Assembly (NCBI GenBank): GCA_938006335.1
Contig: CALLMF010000022.1
Span: 62,001 to 126,000, forward strand
Direction: 5' to 3'
DNA: 64,000 nucleotides
Source: an uncultured Granulosicoccaceae bacterium
Lineage (GTDB): Bacteria > Pseudomonadota > Gammaproteobacteria > Granulosicoccales > Granulosicoccaceae
The position numbers and the translations under genes were made by a program. The notes under the pieces are model-generated. The model did not search any database. It saw only the letters and a program-made list of their open reading frames with translations, and was not told the origin of the DNA. This document shows positions 1 to 9,700 of the stretch, one piece after another (position 1 is the first letter of the stretch; each line of letters opens with the position of its first letter).

Positions 1-2
1 AA

Positions 3-527
3 ATTTCCATCGAGCAGCTGCGGCGTTTGAACCCCGCTGGGGTGCTGCTGTCCCCCGGTCCAGGCACCCCGGATTCTGCGGGTATCACGCTTGCGGCCGT
101 GCGCGAGTTTTCAGGTGAGGTGCCGTTGTTCGGTGTATGCCTGGGGCACCAGGCGATCGGACAGCACTATGGTGGGCGCGTCGCGCACGCAGGCAAAGTG
201 ATGCATGGCAAGCTCTCCGCCGTGCATCACAACGGTGAGGGAGTGTTTGCTGGCCTACCGCAAGCGTTTGTGGCCACCCGCTATCACTCGCTGGTAGTGG
301 CTCCCGAATCGATGCCCAACTGTCTTGCGGTGACATCCTGGACCTGCGACGCGCAGGGTCAGCGGGAGGAAATCATGGGATTTCGCCACGTGGAGCTGGA
401 CGTTGAAGGTGTGCAATTTCATCCGGAGTCCATCGAGAGCGAACATGGTCATACCATGCTTGAATCGTTTCTTGACCGGTGCTCCGCTACCACTCAGACC
501 CTGCAGGAAGACAACACAGCTTCATGA
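3..527 (+). CDS. trpG: Anthranilate synthase glutamine amidotransferase component (partial, 5' end outside window)
   Basis: Class I glutamine amidotransferase that supplies ammonia to TrpE for anthranilate synthesis in the tryptophan pathway (cytoplasm). The reading frame is already open at the window edge, so the N-terminus, roughly the first 40 residues, is missing. Visible motifs are the LLSPGPGTP segment, the nucleophile elbow FGVCLGHQAIGQ with the catalytic Cys, and the C-terminal GVQFHPES segment with the catalytic His and Glu. The stop codon overlaps the trpD start as ATGA, so translation is probably coupled. A para-aminobenzoate (PabA) role is possible because such subunits are often shared, but linkage to trpD-trpC favours TrpG. 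Confidence 0.95.
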   Translation: MSIEQLRRLNPAGVLLSPGPGTPDSAGITLAAVREFSGEVPLFGVCLGHQAIGQHYGGRVAHAGKVMHGKLSAVHHNGEGVFAGLPQAFVATRYHSLVVAPESMPNCLAVTSWTCDAQGQREEIMGFRHVELDVEGVQFHPESIESEHGHTMLESFLDRCSATTQTLQEDNTAS

Positions 528-1555
528 ATATCCAGGAAGGTTTGACGCAACTGCTGGCTCGGCAGGACTTGTCACGCGATGACATGCAGTCAGTCATGCA
601 GCAGGTCATGACCGGGGAGGCGACGCCCGCGCAGATTGGTGGATTTCTGGTGGCGTTGCGCATGAAGGGAGAGAGCGTTGACGAGGTGGCCGCTGCCGCG
701 TCGGTCATGCGCTCGCTCGCGTCGGGCGTGAAGGTCGATGGCGCTGCGATTGATATCGTCGGTACCGGTGGCGATGCGACCAGCACCTTCAATGTATCGA
801 CTTGCAGTGCATTGGTGGCTGCTGCCGCTGGTGTGCCCGTCGCCAAGCATGGCAATCGCTCGGTGTCTTCCAAGTCAGGTGCGGCAGACTTTCTCGAAGC
901 GGCAGGTGTCAATCTTGATTTGACGTCGGAGCAGGTCGGTACGTGTGTCGCGGAGGCCGGCATCGGCTTCATGTTCGCGCCAAAGCACCATGGTGCGATG
1001 AAGCACGCCATCGGTCCAAGGCGGGAGATGGGTGTGCGCACGGTATTCAATCTGTTGGGGCCGCTGACCAATCCTGCGGGCGTCTCGCGACAGGTACTCG
1101 GCGTGTATTCGAGCGAGTGGGTTCGTCCCATGGCCGAGGTGCTCAAGCAGCTCGGTAGCGAACATGTGATGGTGGTGCATGGTCACGATGGCATGGACGA
1201 GATCAGTGTGACGGGTCCCTCAACCGTCGCGGAGCTCAAGGATGGCCTTGTTACCGAATACACGATTGATCCGACAGACCTTGATATCGATACGGCGACC
1301 CTCGATAGCATCGTGGTCGATGGCGCCGAGGCCAGCCTCACGTTGATCAATGGTGTTCTGGACAACCAGCCCGGGCCTGCGCGGGATATCGTGCTGTTGA
1401 ACGCAGGCGCTGCCATCTATGTGGGTGGCAAAGCGCCAAGCCATGCTGAAGGTATCCAGGCTGCACGTGATGCGCTCGCGTCCGGTGCAGCGCGGAGCAC
1501 GCTGGACACGCTTGTCGCCGTGTCGAGCCGCCTTGCAGCAGAGAGTCAGTCATGA
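524..1555 (+). CDS. trpD: Anthranilate phosphoribosyltransferase
   Basis: Transfers phosphoribose from PRPP to anthranilate, the second step of tryptophan synthesis. The 343-residue protein has the usual family length. It carries the PRPP/Mg loop [17 protein letters not shown], the [15 protein letters not shown] segment, and the anthranilate-binding stretch with [12 protein letters not shown] and GPLTNPA. An in-frame start lies upstream at 479, but ATG 524 gives the normal N-terminus ([11 protein letters not shown]) and overlaps the trpG stop by 4 nt. The 3' end overlaps trpC in the same ATGA way, so trpG-trpD-trpC form a translationally coupled operon. No trpE is in the window. Confidence 0.97.
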   Translation: MNIQEGLTQLLARQDLSRDDMQSVMQQVMTGEATPAQIGGFLVALRMKGESVDEVAAAASVMRSLASGVKVDGAAIDIVGTGGDATSTFNVSTCSALVAAAAGVPVAKHGNRSVSSKSGAADFLEAAGVNLDLTSEQVGTCVAEAGIGFMFAPKHHGAMKHAIGPRREMGVRTVFNLLGPLTNPAGVSRQVLGVYSSEWVRPMAEVLKQLGSEHVMVVHGHDGMDEISVTGPSTVAELKDGLVTEYTIDPTDLDIDTATLDSIVVDGAEASLTLINGVLDNQPGPARDIVLLNAGAAIYVGGKAPSHAEGIQAARDALASGAARSTLDTLVAVSSRLAAESQS

Positions 1556-2349
1556 CTGACATCCCGGACATTCTCAAGAGGATTCTTGCGCGCAAGCACG
1601 AGGAAATTGCCGAGCGACGCGTGGCAGCACCGGTCAGCATGCTTGAAGAGCGCATCGCTGCAGTTGATGCCACGCGAGGCTTCTGTCGTTCCGTCGAGAA
1701 ACGCTTGCAGGACGGCCAGTCTGCCGTGATTGCGGAGATCAAGAAGGCCTCGCCAAGCAAGGGTGTACTACGTGAAGACTTCCGTCCCGCGGAGATCGCA
1801 GCCAGTTACGCCACAGGCGGTGCTGCGTGTCTGTCAGTACTGACTGACAAGGACTTCTTTCAGGGAAGTGAAGAGGCCTTGAAGCTTGCGCGCGCGGCCT
1901 GTGATCTGCCGGTCATTCGCAAGGACTTCCTGATCGATGCGTACCAGATCACCGAGGCTCGCGCCATCGGCGCTGACTGTGTGCTGTTGATTGCCGCTGC
2001 GCTCGATGATGCTGCGATGGCCGGTTTGTATGAGCAAGCTGTCGAACTCGGCATGGACGTGCTGATAGAAGTGCACGATGCCGAAGAGCTGCATCGCGTG
2101 TTGCCACTCAAGCCGATGTTGCTCGGCATCAACAATCGCGATTTGCGCACCTTCGATGTCACCTTGGATACGACCATCGAGTTGTTGGCAGATATCCCGG
2201 CAGGCACTGTGGTGGTAACAGAGAGTGGCATCCTTGGCGTAGCGGATGTTCAGCGCATGCGCGAGGTTAGCGTCAACGCATTCCTGGTCGGTGAAGCCTT
2301 CATGCGGGCGCCAGATCCCGGTCAGGCCCTGGCAGAGCTTTTCGCCTGA
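1552..2349 (+). CDS. trpC: Indole-3-glycerol phosphate synthase
   Basis: Closes the ring of carboxyphenylamino-deoxyribulose phosphate to indole-3-glycerol phosphate. The 265-residue TIM-barrel protein is a monofunctional TrpC, with no fused TrpF domain. Diagnostic segments are [13 protein letters not shown] with the catalytic Lys, [39 protein letters not shown], and VTESGI near the C-terminus. It starts on an ATG overlapping the trpD stop and is the last gene of the run. The next gene is convergent only 16 nt away, and I see no intrinsic terminator between them. Confidence 0.97.
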   Translation: MTDIPDILKRILARKHEEIAERRVAAPVSMLEERIAAVDATRGFCRSVEKRLQDGQSAVIAEIKKASPSKGVLREDFRPAEIAASYATGGAACLSVLTDKDFFQGSEEALKLARAACDLPVIRKDFLIDAYQITEARAIGADCVLLIAAALDDAAMAGLYEQAVELGMDVLIEVHDAEELHRVLPLKPMLLGINNRDLRTFDVTLDTTIELLADIPAGTVVVTESGILGVADVQRMREVSVNAFLVGEAFMRAPDPGQALAELFA

Positions 2350-2365
2350 CCGACTGGTTTGTTGA

Positions 2366-3682
2366 CTAGCGGGCCGGGTCAGACGGATCGCGAACCGTCG
2401 TGAATTCCTCGACGTTGCTGTAACCATCACCGTCGGGATCGATGTCAGCATCGTCCGGGGAGTCGGGGTTCAGTCCGTGGATTCGCTCCCAGCCGTCGGG
2501 CATGCCATCGTTGTCGGTATCGGCAAGTTTTGACAATGCACCGTAGGCTGCGTCGCGCGTAGACACGCGATAATGCAAGGTCACATCGTCGTCCGTGCTG
2601 ATGCGCATCTCGAACGCGATGTCTTCTCCGCTGTCAGCTATCAGCGTGGAGATGTCCATGAGTGCCAGACGAGCCGTGGTGATACGACCGTCTGTCGCGT
2701 CAGTCTCGCCGTGCAGTGTCACCAGGCCTCTGGGTTCGACGTTGGTGCCAAAGATCACATCGTCGTCGGTGGCGCGCGGCAAGGCTTCCCAGTCGTGCGT
2801 CAATGCATCGGATGTTGCAACGTCAATGCGACCGTAGGCTCCGAAATCGATGGAGCCATCCCATGCATTCGCGAGTACAGCATCGCCGCAATCGCGAACG
2901 ATAGACGGTGCGGTGGCATAACTCGTCAGGCCATCCAGAAAGGTCCAGCGACCGGTCGTGATGTCGGTAGTGAGCAGGTGTGCGATGCGCCGTTCGCCGA
3001 TTCCGCAGTCATCACCACCAGACCAGGTGAAGGTGCCGATGAGTCGTGTACTCGTTGTCGTGTCGCTCACGAGCAGATTGTCGTAGGCGATACGGGTTGG
3101 GCGCTCGAGGGCATTGCGAGGGCGTTCGATCAGAACGCTACCGGTCACCTCAAGGTCACGGATTTGGCACACGTCAAAGCCCAGATGCAGATAGGGGCGT
3201 GCGTCAGCCGGTACCTCGTCAACCAATGTCGCCACCACCGTGCCGTGCTCGCAGCGCACCGGGGAGTCGTCCTGTTGGTGTATGTGCGGCCAACTGGCGC
3301 GCCGATGACCCGGCTGGAACGGGGGAAGCAGTTCCAGGGCATCGAGGCCGGTCGCAACCGTGCGTGTGCGAGCCGTGGCTGGCTGTAGCTCAGGCATCAG
3401 CGGGCCGTCCAGCAGCACGGACAGTGCCTTGCCCACGAGTTCCGGGGTCAACGCGGCGGGTGTCGAGACGCCCGGATATTCGTCGATGGCGCGCTGCTGT
3501 AGAGCATCAAACGCTGACAGGGTGAGCGCGTTGGCGGCGCCAAGCTCGGGTACAGGTTCGGCGTCCGTTTGCGTGGCATCAACGGTGGTCGGCGCAGCAT
3601 CGTTGGTGCCGCCGCCACAGGCCGCAAGCATGAATGCGGAGCTCCATATCAACGCCAGTGATGAGCGAGGGAGTTCATTCAT
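2366..3682 (-). CDS. Putative lipoprotein with C-terminal calcium-loop (TSP3-like) repeats
   Basis: Function unknown. ATG 3682 is chosen over upstream in-frame starts because it gives a clean lipoprotein signal ending LAAC, with the lipidated Cys at residue 22. The 438-residue product has a long middle region I cannot assign. Its C-terminus carries Asp-rich calcium-type loops (DTDNDGMPDGWE, and DIDPDGDGYSNVEEF about 25 residues later), as in thrombospondin type-3 or dockerin-like repeats of secreted proteins. It is convergent with trpC and lies upstream of the crp terminator. It sits inside a block (trpGDC followed by vfr) that is contiguous in Pseudomonas, so it looks like a lineage-specific insertion. 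Confidence 0.72.
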   Translation of the reverse strand: MNELPRSSLALIWSSAFMLAACGGGTNDAAPTTVDATQTDAEPVPELGAANALTLSAFDALQQRAIDEYPGVSTPAALTPELVGKALSVLLDGPLMPELQPATARTRTVATGLDALELLPPFQPGHRRASWPHIHQQDDSPVRCEHGTVVATLVDEVPADARPYLHLGFDVCQIRDLEVTGSVLIERPRNALERPTRIAYDNLLVSDTTTSTRLIGTFTWSGGDDCGIGERRIAHLLTTDITTGRWTFLDGLTSYATAPSIVRDCGDAVLANAWDGSIDFGAYGRIDVATSDALTHDWEALPRATDDDVIFGTNVEPRGLVTLHGETDATDGRITTARLALMDISTLIADSGEDIAFEMRISTDDDVTLHYRVSTRDAAYGALSKLADTDNDGMPDGWERIHGLNPDSPDDADIDPDGDGYSNVEEFTTVRDPSDPAR

Positions 3683-3806
3683 CCTGATTCTCCGAACACG
3701 GCGGTATGGGTGAAACATCGGCTGATACCTGTCCCGACTTGAGCACCAGTTCACGAATGCCGTGAGCCTTCAGGGCGTGTGTGATCCCTGGCTGAATACA
3801 TCGAGC

Positions 3807-3834
3807 AAAAAAAAGCCACCCGAAGGTGGCTTTT
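3807..3834 (-). terminator. Intrinsic terminator of the crp/vfr-like gene
   Basis: The inverted repeat GCCACC-CGAA-GGTGGC at 3815-3830 is flanked by eight A on its left and four T on its right. Read on the minus strand this is a hairpin followed by eight U, placed 45 nt after the crp stop. A second GC-rich hairpin (AGCCGCC-GCAA-GGCGGCT, 3847-3864) lies between the two but has no U-run. Confidence 0.8.
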
Positions 3835-3879
3835 CCGAGAGTCGGAAGCCGCCGCAAGGCGGCTGGTGCGGCACACGTC

Positions 3880-4518
3880 TCAGCGAGTGCCGTAGATAAC
3901 CATGGTCTTGCCGCGAGCGTGAATCAGTCCACGATCTTCGAGTTCCTTGAGAACGCGTCCTACCATTTCGCGCGAACACCCGACGATGCGAGCGATCTCC
4001 TGACGGGTGATGCGGATCTGCATACCGTCGGGGTGCGTGATGGCATCAGGCATCTTGGCGAGATCCAGCAAGGTGGAAGCGACACGTCCTGTAACGTCAA
4101 GAAACGCAAGGTCGCGCACCTTGATGCTGGACTTGCGCAAGCGCGAGGCCATTTGCGTGGTGAGTGCGTACAGCAGATCCGGCTGTTCTGCCGACAAGCG
4201 ACGAAATTGCTCGTAGTTCATCTCGGCAAGTTCGCACTTGACCCGGGCGGTTACCCACGCGCTGCGGCCAGACGCTTCGTCGAACAGCCCCATCTCGCCA
4301 AAGAAGTCTCCGGCGGAAAGGTAGGCAAGAACGATTTCACGGCCGTCGTCATCTTCGATGACCACGCTGACAGAACCATCGACGATGTAGTACAGCGTCT
4401 CCGGCACGTCACCGTGATGGATGATGGTGGTCTTCGCGGGATATTGCCTGCGATGACTCGACCTCAAGAAGAGGTCTAGCCACTCGACAGGTGGCGGTGC
4501 TATTCGTGGGGCGAGCAT
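3880..4518 (-). CDS. crp: CRP/Vfr-type cAMP receptor protein
   Basis: Global transcription regulator of 212 residues that closely resembles Pseudomonas Vfr. The N-terminal cyclic-nucleotide domain has phosphate-binding residues G74-E75 and R85-S86, with S130-S131 at the adenine-contacting pair (T127-S128 in E. coli CRP), so cAMP binding is expected. The C-terminal winged helix spans about residues 171-192 ([20 protein letters not shown]). A GGAGAG ribosome site precedes ATG 4518. It is divergent from an OsmC-like gene, as E. coli crp is from yhfA. Together with the upstream trpGDC this matches the Pseudomonas trpGDC-vfr order. Confidence 0.95.
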   Translation of the reverse strand: MLAPRIAPPPVEWLDLFLRSSHRRQYPAKTTIIHHGDVPETLYYIVDGSVSVVIEDDDGREIVLAYLSAGDFFGEMGLFDEASGRSAWVTARVKCELAEMNYEQFRRLSAEQPDLLYALTTQMASRLRKSSIKVRDLAFLDVTGRVASTLLDLAKMPDAITHPDGMQIRITRQEIARIVGCSREMVGRVLKELEDRGLIHARGKTMVIYGTR

Positions 4519-4558
4519 ATTCAGTTTCTCTCCGTACTCTCTGTTTGCGCCGCGGATC

Positions 4559-4588
4559 TGGTTAGTGACCCACTGTGTGCTGCGTCAA
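4559..4588 (-). promoter_or_regulatory. Candidate sigma-70 promoter for crp
   Basis: On the minus strand TTGACG (4583-4588) is followed after 18 nt by TAACCA (4559-4564), about 40 nt before the crp start. The -35 is good and the -10 is poor. I found no convincing TGTGA-N6-TCACA CRP site in this gap. On the plus strand TACAAT at 4641-4646 is a candidate -10 for the divergent osmC-like gene. Confidence 0.25.
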
Positions 4589-4695
4589 ACATTGATCGGC
4601 TGCCTTTTCGATAACTTCAGTGATTTTCCGCACGAAAATTTACAATCGTTGCCTCGCGGCTTGGGGCCGCAGGTCAAGACAGGGGGAAATTCAGC

Positions 4696-5115
4696 GTGCA
4701 GGCTCGTGTTAAGTGGCTCGACCATATGAGTTTCGTTGGTGAATCAGGCAGCGGTCATTCGGTAGTGATGGATGGCTCTCCAGAGCACGGCGGACGTAAT
4801 CTCGGCATCCGGCCGATGGAGCTGATGCTGATTGGCCTTGGCGGCTGCACGGCATACGACGTGGTGTTGATGCTGCAAAAGTCTCGCCAATCCGTGACTG
4901 ATGTCGAAGTGGAGCTCGATGCAGACCGCGCTGACGAAGTGCCGGCGGTGTTCACGGCGGTGCGCGTGCACTTCAAGGTCTATGGGCGCGATCTGTCGGA
5001 GAAGCATGTGTCTCGCGCGGTGACGCTCAGCAAGGACAAGTACTGTTCTGCCACGCGAATGCTCGAGCCGGGCGTCGTGATTACCTGTACCCACGAGATT
5101 CTGCCGCCGGTATGA
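4696..5115 (+). CDS. OsmC/YhfA-family thiol peroxidase-like protein
   Basis: Small alpha/beta protein of 139 residues in the OsmC/Ohr superfamily, whose members reduce organic hydroperoxides with a pair of cysteines. Both conserved cysteines are present: C51 in LGGCTAYD and C117 in KYCSAT. The start is GTG 4696, preceded by an AGGGGGA ribosome site. The gene is divergent from crp, the arrangement seen for E. coli yhfA-crp, which supports assignment to the YhfA branch rather than classical OsmC or Ohr. The physiological substrate is not known for this branch. Confidence 0.88.
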   Translation: MQARVKWLDHMSFVGESGSGHSVVMDGSPEHGGRNLGIRPMELMLIGLGGCTAYDVVLMLQKSRQSVTDVEVELDADRADEVPAVFTAVRVHFKVYGRDLSEKHVSRAVTLSKDKYCSATRMLEPGVVITCTHEILPPV

Positions 5116-5341
5116 CGTCTGTTTGACGGCAAGACGTCAGAGCGGCCAGGAAGAGAAGCGCGTCTGATTGAATGACTAGCCATTAGTCTAGTATTCGGCG
5201 CTATTCGGCGAGAAAAATGGCTTTGCAATGCGGTTTTCTGGTGGGCTGGCCTGCCTATTGCTCCTCTGCGGCAAGAGCGCGAAAGCTGTGTTTGCTCTTT
5301 CAAGTGTATTTCTCTCCTCTGTTCATCCCCGGATGATTAAT

Positions 5342-5374
5342 GGCGCTGACCCTCACGGGTCGCGCCTTTTTTTT
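5342..5374 (+). terminator. Intrinsic terminator upstream of rplM
   Basis: GGCGC-T-GACCC / TCAC / GGGTC-GCGCC forms a ten-base-pair stem with one bulged T and is followed by eight T. It lies 230 nt after the osmC-like stop and 40 nt before the rplM promoter. It therefore ends upstream transcription and is not an attenuator of rplM, unless a further upstream promoter exists. Confidence 0.8.
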
Positions 5375-5413
5375 GCCCGGATGCCAGCCGCTGCGAGAGT
5401 ATTCGGCGGGTAC

Positions 5414-5442
5414 TTGAGCCGAACGCCGCTCTGATCTACAAT
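5414..5442 (+). promoter_or_regulatory. Sigma-70 promoter of rplM-rpsI
   Basis: TTGAGC (5414-5419) and TACAAT (5437-5442) are separated by exactly 17 nt, just after the terminator and about 140 nt before the rplM start. Spacing and position make this the best promoter candidate in the region. Confidence 0.6.
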
Positions 5443-5581
5443 GGCGGGCTACGCGCAGGAGTGGACTCGGTCCGCCGACGTGCGATCCAGAGGGTGTATG
5501 CGAGCGGACCAGCATGGTCTTGCGCCCGTGAATACCCCCGACACACCGACTTGCCGTCCGATAGAGCTCACTTACGCCGCC

Positions 5582-6052
5582 GTGAACAAGACAACCATCA
5601 GCGCCAAGCCCGCCGAAGTACAGCGGCAATGGTTCCTGATCGACGCCGAGGGTCAAACCTTGGGTAACGTCGCTACAGAAATCGCCCGTCGCCTGCGTGG
5701 CAAGCACAAGCCGACCTACACCCCCCACGTTGACACCGGCGACTACATCGTCGTGATCAACGCAGAGAAGATCGAGGTGACCGGCAACAAGCGCAAGGGC
5801 AAGCTCTACCAGCACCACACCGGTTACATCGGTAACCTCAAGACCACCAACTTCGACAAGCTCCAGCAGACACACCCGGAGCGCATCATAGAGCTGGCAG
5901 TCAAAGGTATGCTTCCCAAGAACGCCTTGGGTCGCCAGATGTACCGCAAACTCCGCGTGTTCGCGGGTCCCAAGCACACGCACGCGGCCCAGCAGCCGGT
6001 GCCGCTGGAAGTGGGCAAGGGCACCAAGGTCGGCAAGCCCGTCGCTGCCTGA
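5582..6052 (+). CDS. rplM: 50S ribosomal protein L13
   Basis: Early-assembly protein of the large ribosomal subunit. Recognised by [29 protein letters not shown], the HHTGYIG loop, [18 protein letters not shown] and HNHAAQQP-like KHTHAAQQP. The frame stays open upstream to 5441, but similarity to L13 begins only at the [17 protein letters not shown] segment, so the GTG at 5582 is the likely start. This gives 156 residues, slightly longer than E. coli L13 (142) because of a short C-terminal tail ([12 protein letters not shown]). rpsI follows 44 nt later in the universal rplM-rpsI operon. Confidence 0.96.
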   Translation: MNKTTISAKPAEVQRQWFLIDAEGQTLGNVATEIARRLRGKHKPTYTPHVDTGDYIVVINAEKIEVTGNKRKGKLYQHHTGYIGNLKTTNFDKLQQTHPERIIELAVKGMLPKNALGRQMYRKLRVFAGPKHTHAAQQPVPLEVGKGTKVGKPVAA

Positions 6053-6096
6053 TCTGCCCATCCACTTCGCGATATCACTGACAACACCCGCATCCC

Positions 6097-6498
6097 ATGC
6101 CTGCACCTGGTAACCAGTACTACGGCACCGGCCGTCGTAAATCCTCATCCGCTCGTGTTTTCATGAGTGGCGGTGGCTCCGGCCAGATCGTGGTCAACGA
6201 CAAGCCGCTGGACGAGTACTTCGGCCGCAAGACCGCACACATGATCGTGCGTCAGCCGCTGGAACGTACAGAAACACTTAACCAGTTCGACTTCAAGATC
6301 ACCGTGAAAGGCGGTGGTGGTAGCGGCCAGGCTGGCGCGATCCGGCTCGGCATCTCACGAGCGCTACTCGCATACGACGAAGCGATGCGACCGACGCTTC
6401 GCGGTGCGGGCTTTCTGACCCGAGATGCTCGTGAAGTCGAGCGCAAGAAGGTCGGTCTGCGCAAGGCGCGCAAAGCCACTCAGTACTCCAAGCGCTGA
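6097..6498 (+). CDS. rpsI: 30S ribosomal protein S9
   Basis: Small-subunit protein whose C-terminal tail reaches the P-site tRNA. The 133-residue protein shows [15 protein letters not shown] near the N-terminus, [19 protein letters not shown], the glycine-rich [21 protein letters not shown], and the basic tail ending QYSKR with the conserved terminal Lys-Arg. It is co-transcribed with rplM and followed by an intrinsic terminator. Confidence 0.97.
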   Translation: MPAPGNQYYGTGRRKSSSARVFMSGGGSGQIVVNDKPLDEYFGRKTAHMIVRQPLERTETLNQFDFKITVKGGGGSGQAGAIRLGISRALLAYDEAMRPTLRGAGFLTRDAREVERKKVGLRKARKATQYSKR

Positions 6499-6565
6499 TC
6501 TCTCGCATGGCTTGTCGGCGGGAGATCGCCGGCACGTGCCATACGTGCGCCCGACGTTCGCTTCA

Positions 6566-6595
6566 AAGGCCCCATCAGGGGCTTTTGTCGTTTTT
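6566..6595 (+). terminator. Intrinsic terminator of rplM-rpsI
   Basis: AAAGGCCCC-ATCA-GGGGCTTTT (6566-6586) is a compact GC stem with A/T flanks, followed by further T-rich sequence (GTCGTTTTT). It lies about 70 nt after rpsI. Confidence 0.8.
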
Positions 6596-6732
6596 GCGGC
6601 CCCAACGATGACAGGCGTGAACCTGCTCCCCGTTTGTTGAACGGTCATTTGGACAATCGTGCCGGGTGGGACTGATCAGGATGTGATGCTGCCCATATAC
6701 TTGTGCGCCACGGATTTCGCTGCAAACGACCG

Positions 6733-9700
6733 ATGAACGCTCCAGTGAACGGCAAGCTCATCGAGCCAGCGCCGCTCCGTGAAATCCCGTACAACTACAC
6801 CTCGTTCTCCGACCGGGAAGTCGCATTGCGCTACCTCGGTGAGCGTGGCTGGTCGTTGATCGAGAGCTTGCGTGGCCTGAGGCGTACCGGGCAATCGGCG
6901 CGCATGCTGTTCGAGGTGTTGGGTGACATCTGGGTCATCGATCGGAACCCCTACATTCAGGACGACCTGCTCGGTAACCGGCAGCGGCGTAACAACCTGG
7001 TCGATGCACTCGGACATCGACTCAAGCAGATCGAGTTACGTAGCGATGAAGACGAGCGTGTGGACGAGTTGCTCACGCTCTCGTCGGCCGCTGTTTCGCA
7101 GTTTGAGCAACGCCTGTCCGAGGAGTCGCGTTTGCGCGGTCGGGTGGCTCGAGCGCTCGCCGGGCTGACGCACAAGGACAACGTCCGCGTCGACGGCCTG
7201 TCGCGCGTGTCGCACGTCACCGACGCGACCGACTGGCGCGTGGAGTTGCCAAGCGTTGTACTGACACCCGACTCGGAATCGGAGTTGCCGGCCTTGGTGC
7301 GTGCCTGCATTGGACTGGGCATGACCATGATCGGGCGCGGCGGTGGTACCGGCTACACCGGTGGGGCAATCCCCCTGTATCGCGACACCGCAGTCATCAA
7401 TCTGGAAAAGCTCGACACGGTCGGCGCTGTCCAGACCGTGGTGCTGCCTGCTGTGGCCGGATTGCCCGAACGCACGACGGCGACCATCGCGGTCGGTGCC
7501 GGTACGGTCACTCGTCGGGTGGAAGATGCTGCCAAGGCGCGCGGGCTTGCGTTTGCCGTGGACCCGACCAGCCAGGACGCGTCGACCATCGGAGGCAACA
7601 TCGCGATGAACGCCGGTGGCAAGAAGGCCGTGCTGTGGGGCACCACGCTCGATAATCTGCTGTCCTGGCGCATGGTGGATCCTGATGGAAACTGGTGTGA
7701 CGTCGAGCGCCTGGACCACAACCTCGGCAAGATTCATCTGCAGGACACGGTGCGTTTTCAAGTCACCCGAACTGATGGCCTGAGCGGGGAGCGTATCGGG
7801 GAGCCCGAGATTCTGATCGCTCCCGGGGCCAGTCTGCGAAAGCAGGGGCTCGGCAAGGACGTCACCGACAAGACGCTCGGTGGTTTGCCTGGTGTCCAGA
7901 AGGAGGGCTGTGATGGTTTGATCACATCTGCGGTCTTCGTACTGCACCGCATGCCCGATCACGTGCGCACCGTGGCGATGGAATTCTATGGGCGTGATCT
8001 GCGCGAAGCGGTGCCAGCCATCACCGAGATCAAGGCCTTGGTCGATAACGATCCGGCGGTCGAACTCGCAGGTCTCGAACACCTGGATGATCGTTACATC
8101 AAGGCGGTGAAGTACGCCCCCAAGGCAGCGCGTGGCACCTTGCCAAAAATGCTGCTCGTGGCTGACGTCGTCGGCGACGACGCGGATGCCGTGGCGCGCA
8201 GTGCCTCACGCATGGTCGAGACAGTGAACGCCCGCGGCGCCGAAGGCTTCGTGGCGGTCAGTCCGGAGGCGCGCAAGCAGTTCTGGGCAGCGCGCTCACG
8301 AACCGCAGCCATTGCCGCGCACACCAACGCCTTCAAGATCAATGAAGACGTCGTCATCCCGCTGGAGCGCCTCGCTGATTACAGCGAAGGCATCGAGCGC
8401 ATCAACATCGAGCAATCGCTTGATAACAAGATTGCCATGTTGGCGGCTGTGCGTCGTCTGCTGGGCGGCGTCGAGGTTCGAGGCCTCGTCACCATGCCGG
8501 AAGATGGAGGCGAAGAGACCGCCGCCATCGTGGATAACAGCCTGGCCATGGGCGTGGCGTCACTCGATGAGGTGCATGCCGAGTGGGGCGTGATTCTCGA
8601 TGAGCTCCGTGAGGCTGATACTCGTTTCAATGAAGCCCTGAGCTCCGGAGGCGATACTGCCGAGTCCCATCCCCGTGTGGCAGCGCTTCTCTCGCGCGAA
8701 CAGGTGATCAGTTATCGCGAGCGTGTCGAAAAGCCCTTGAAGCAGCGCTTCACAGGCAAGCGGTATCAGAAGTTGTGTGAGCGCATTGATGCGATCCATG
8801 CGGAATGGCGGCCACGCCGTCTGTTTGCTGCCCTGCACATGCATGCCGGAGACGGCAATGTGCACACGAACATCCCGGTCAATTCCAACGACTACGCGAT
8901 GATGCAGGGCGCGGAAGTAATCGTTGATCGGGTCATGGGACTGGCACGAAGGCTCGATGGCGTGATTTCCGGTGAGCACGGTATCGGACTGACCAAGATG
9001 AAGTACATGGACGGTGACGTGATCGAGCCCTTCGGTGAATACAAGCAGCGCGTCGACCCCGATGGTCACTTCAACCGTGGCAAGCTCATGGCAGGGTCTG
9101 GCCTCGACAACGCGTATACGCCGTCTCTGCGACTGGTGCAACAGGAGGCGCTGATACTCGAGCAGAGCGAGTTGGGTACGCTCAACGAGAGCATCAAGGA
9201 TTGTTTGCGTTGCGGCAAGTGCAAGCCGGTGTGTACCACCCATGCGCCCGGCGCGAACCTGTTGTATTCACCGCGTAACAAGATTCTCGGCACCGGTCTG
9301 ATCATCGAAGCGTTTCTCTACGAGGAGCAGACGCGTCGAGGCTTGTCGGTTCGACACTTTGATGAGATGAACGACATCGCGGACCATTGCACGGTGTGCC
9401 ACAAGTGCCTGGCGCCATGTCCGGTTGATATCGACTACGGCGATGTATCCATCAACATGCGAAAGATCCTCACCGATCGCGGCAAGAAGCGTCTGTCGCT
9501 GGGGACCAAGGCATCGATGGCTTATCTCAATGCCAAGGATCCGACGACCATCAAGATCATGCGCAAGGGCTTGATTGAATGGGGTTTTGGTGTGCAACGC
9601 GCGGCGACCGAGATTGCCAAGAAGATCCCGGTAGTGGCAGCACGGCGCGATGCACCCAAGGCAACCACTGGCAAACCGGCGGTGACCGAGCAGGTCGTGC

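Larger units (their letters stand above)
5116..5581 (+). other. Intergenic region and rplM leader
   Basis: This gap has no credible gene. It holds an intrinsic terminator (5342-5374) that insulates the osmC-like gene, then a sigma-70 promoter (5414-5442) and a leader of about 130 nt before rplM. Such leaders can carry autoregulatory L13 sites, but I cannot identify a specific structure by eye. Confidence 0.6.

Noticed and set aside
2573-3388. 271-codon plus-strand frame inside the calcium-loop lipoprotein gene
   Set aside because: The opposite strand has a lipobox, a signal sequence and DxDxDG loops, so minus is the coding strand.
3847-3864. Second GC hairpin after crp as an additional terminator
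   Set aside because: Strong stem (AGCCGCC/GGCGGCT) but no T-run on either strand; the neighbouring 3807-3834 hairpin is sufficient.
4519-4695. CRP-binding site in the crp-osmC gap
   Set aside because: GTGAC and TGTGT words occur (4565-4580) but not with the spacing or symmetry of TGTGA-N6-TCACA.
5300-6148. 282-codon minus-strand frame over rplM and its leader
   Set aside because: It runs antisense to L13 and through the intrinsic terminator and promoter; no domain.
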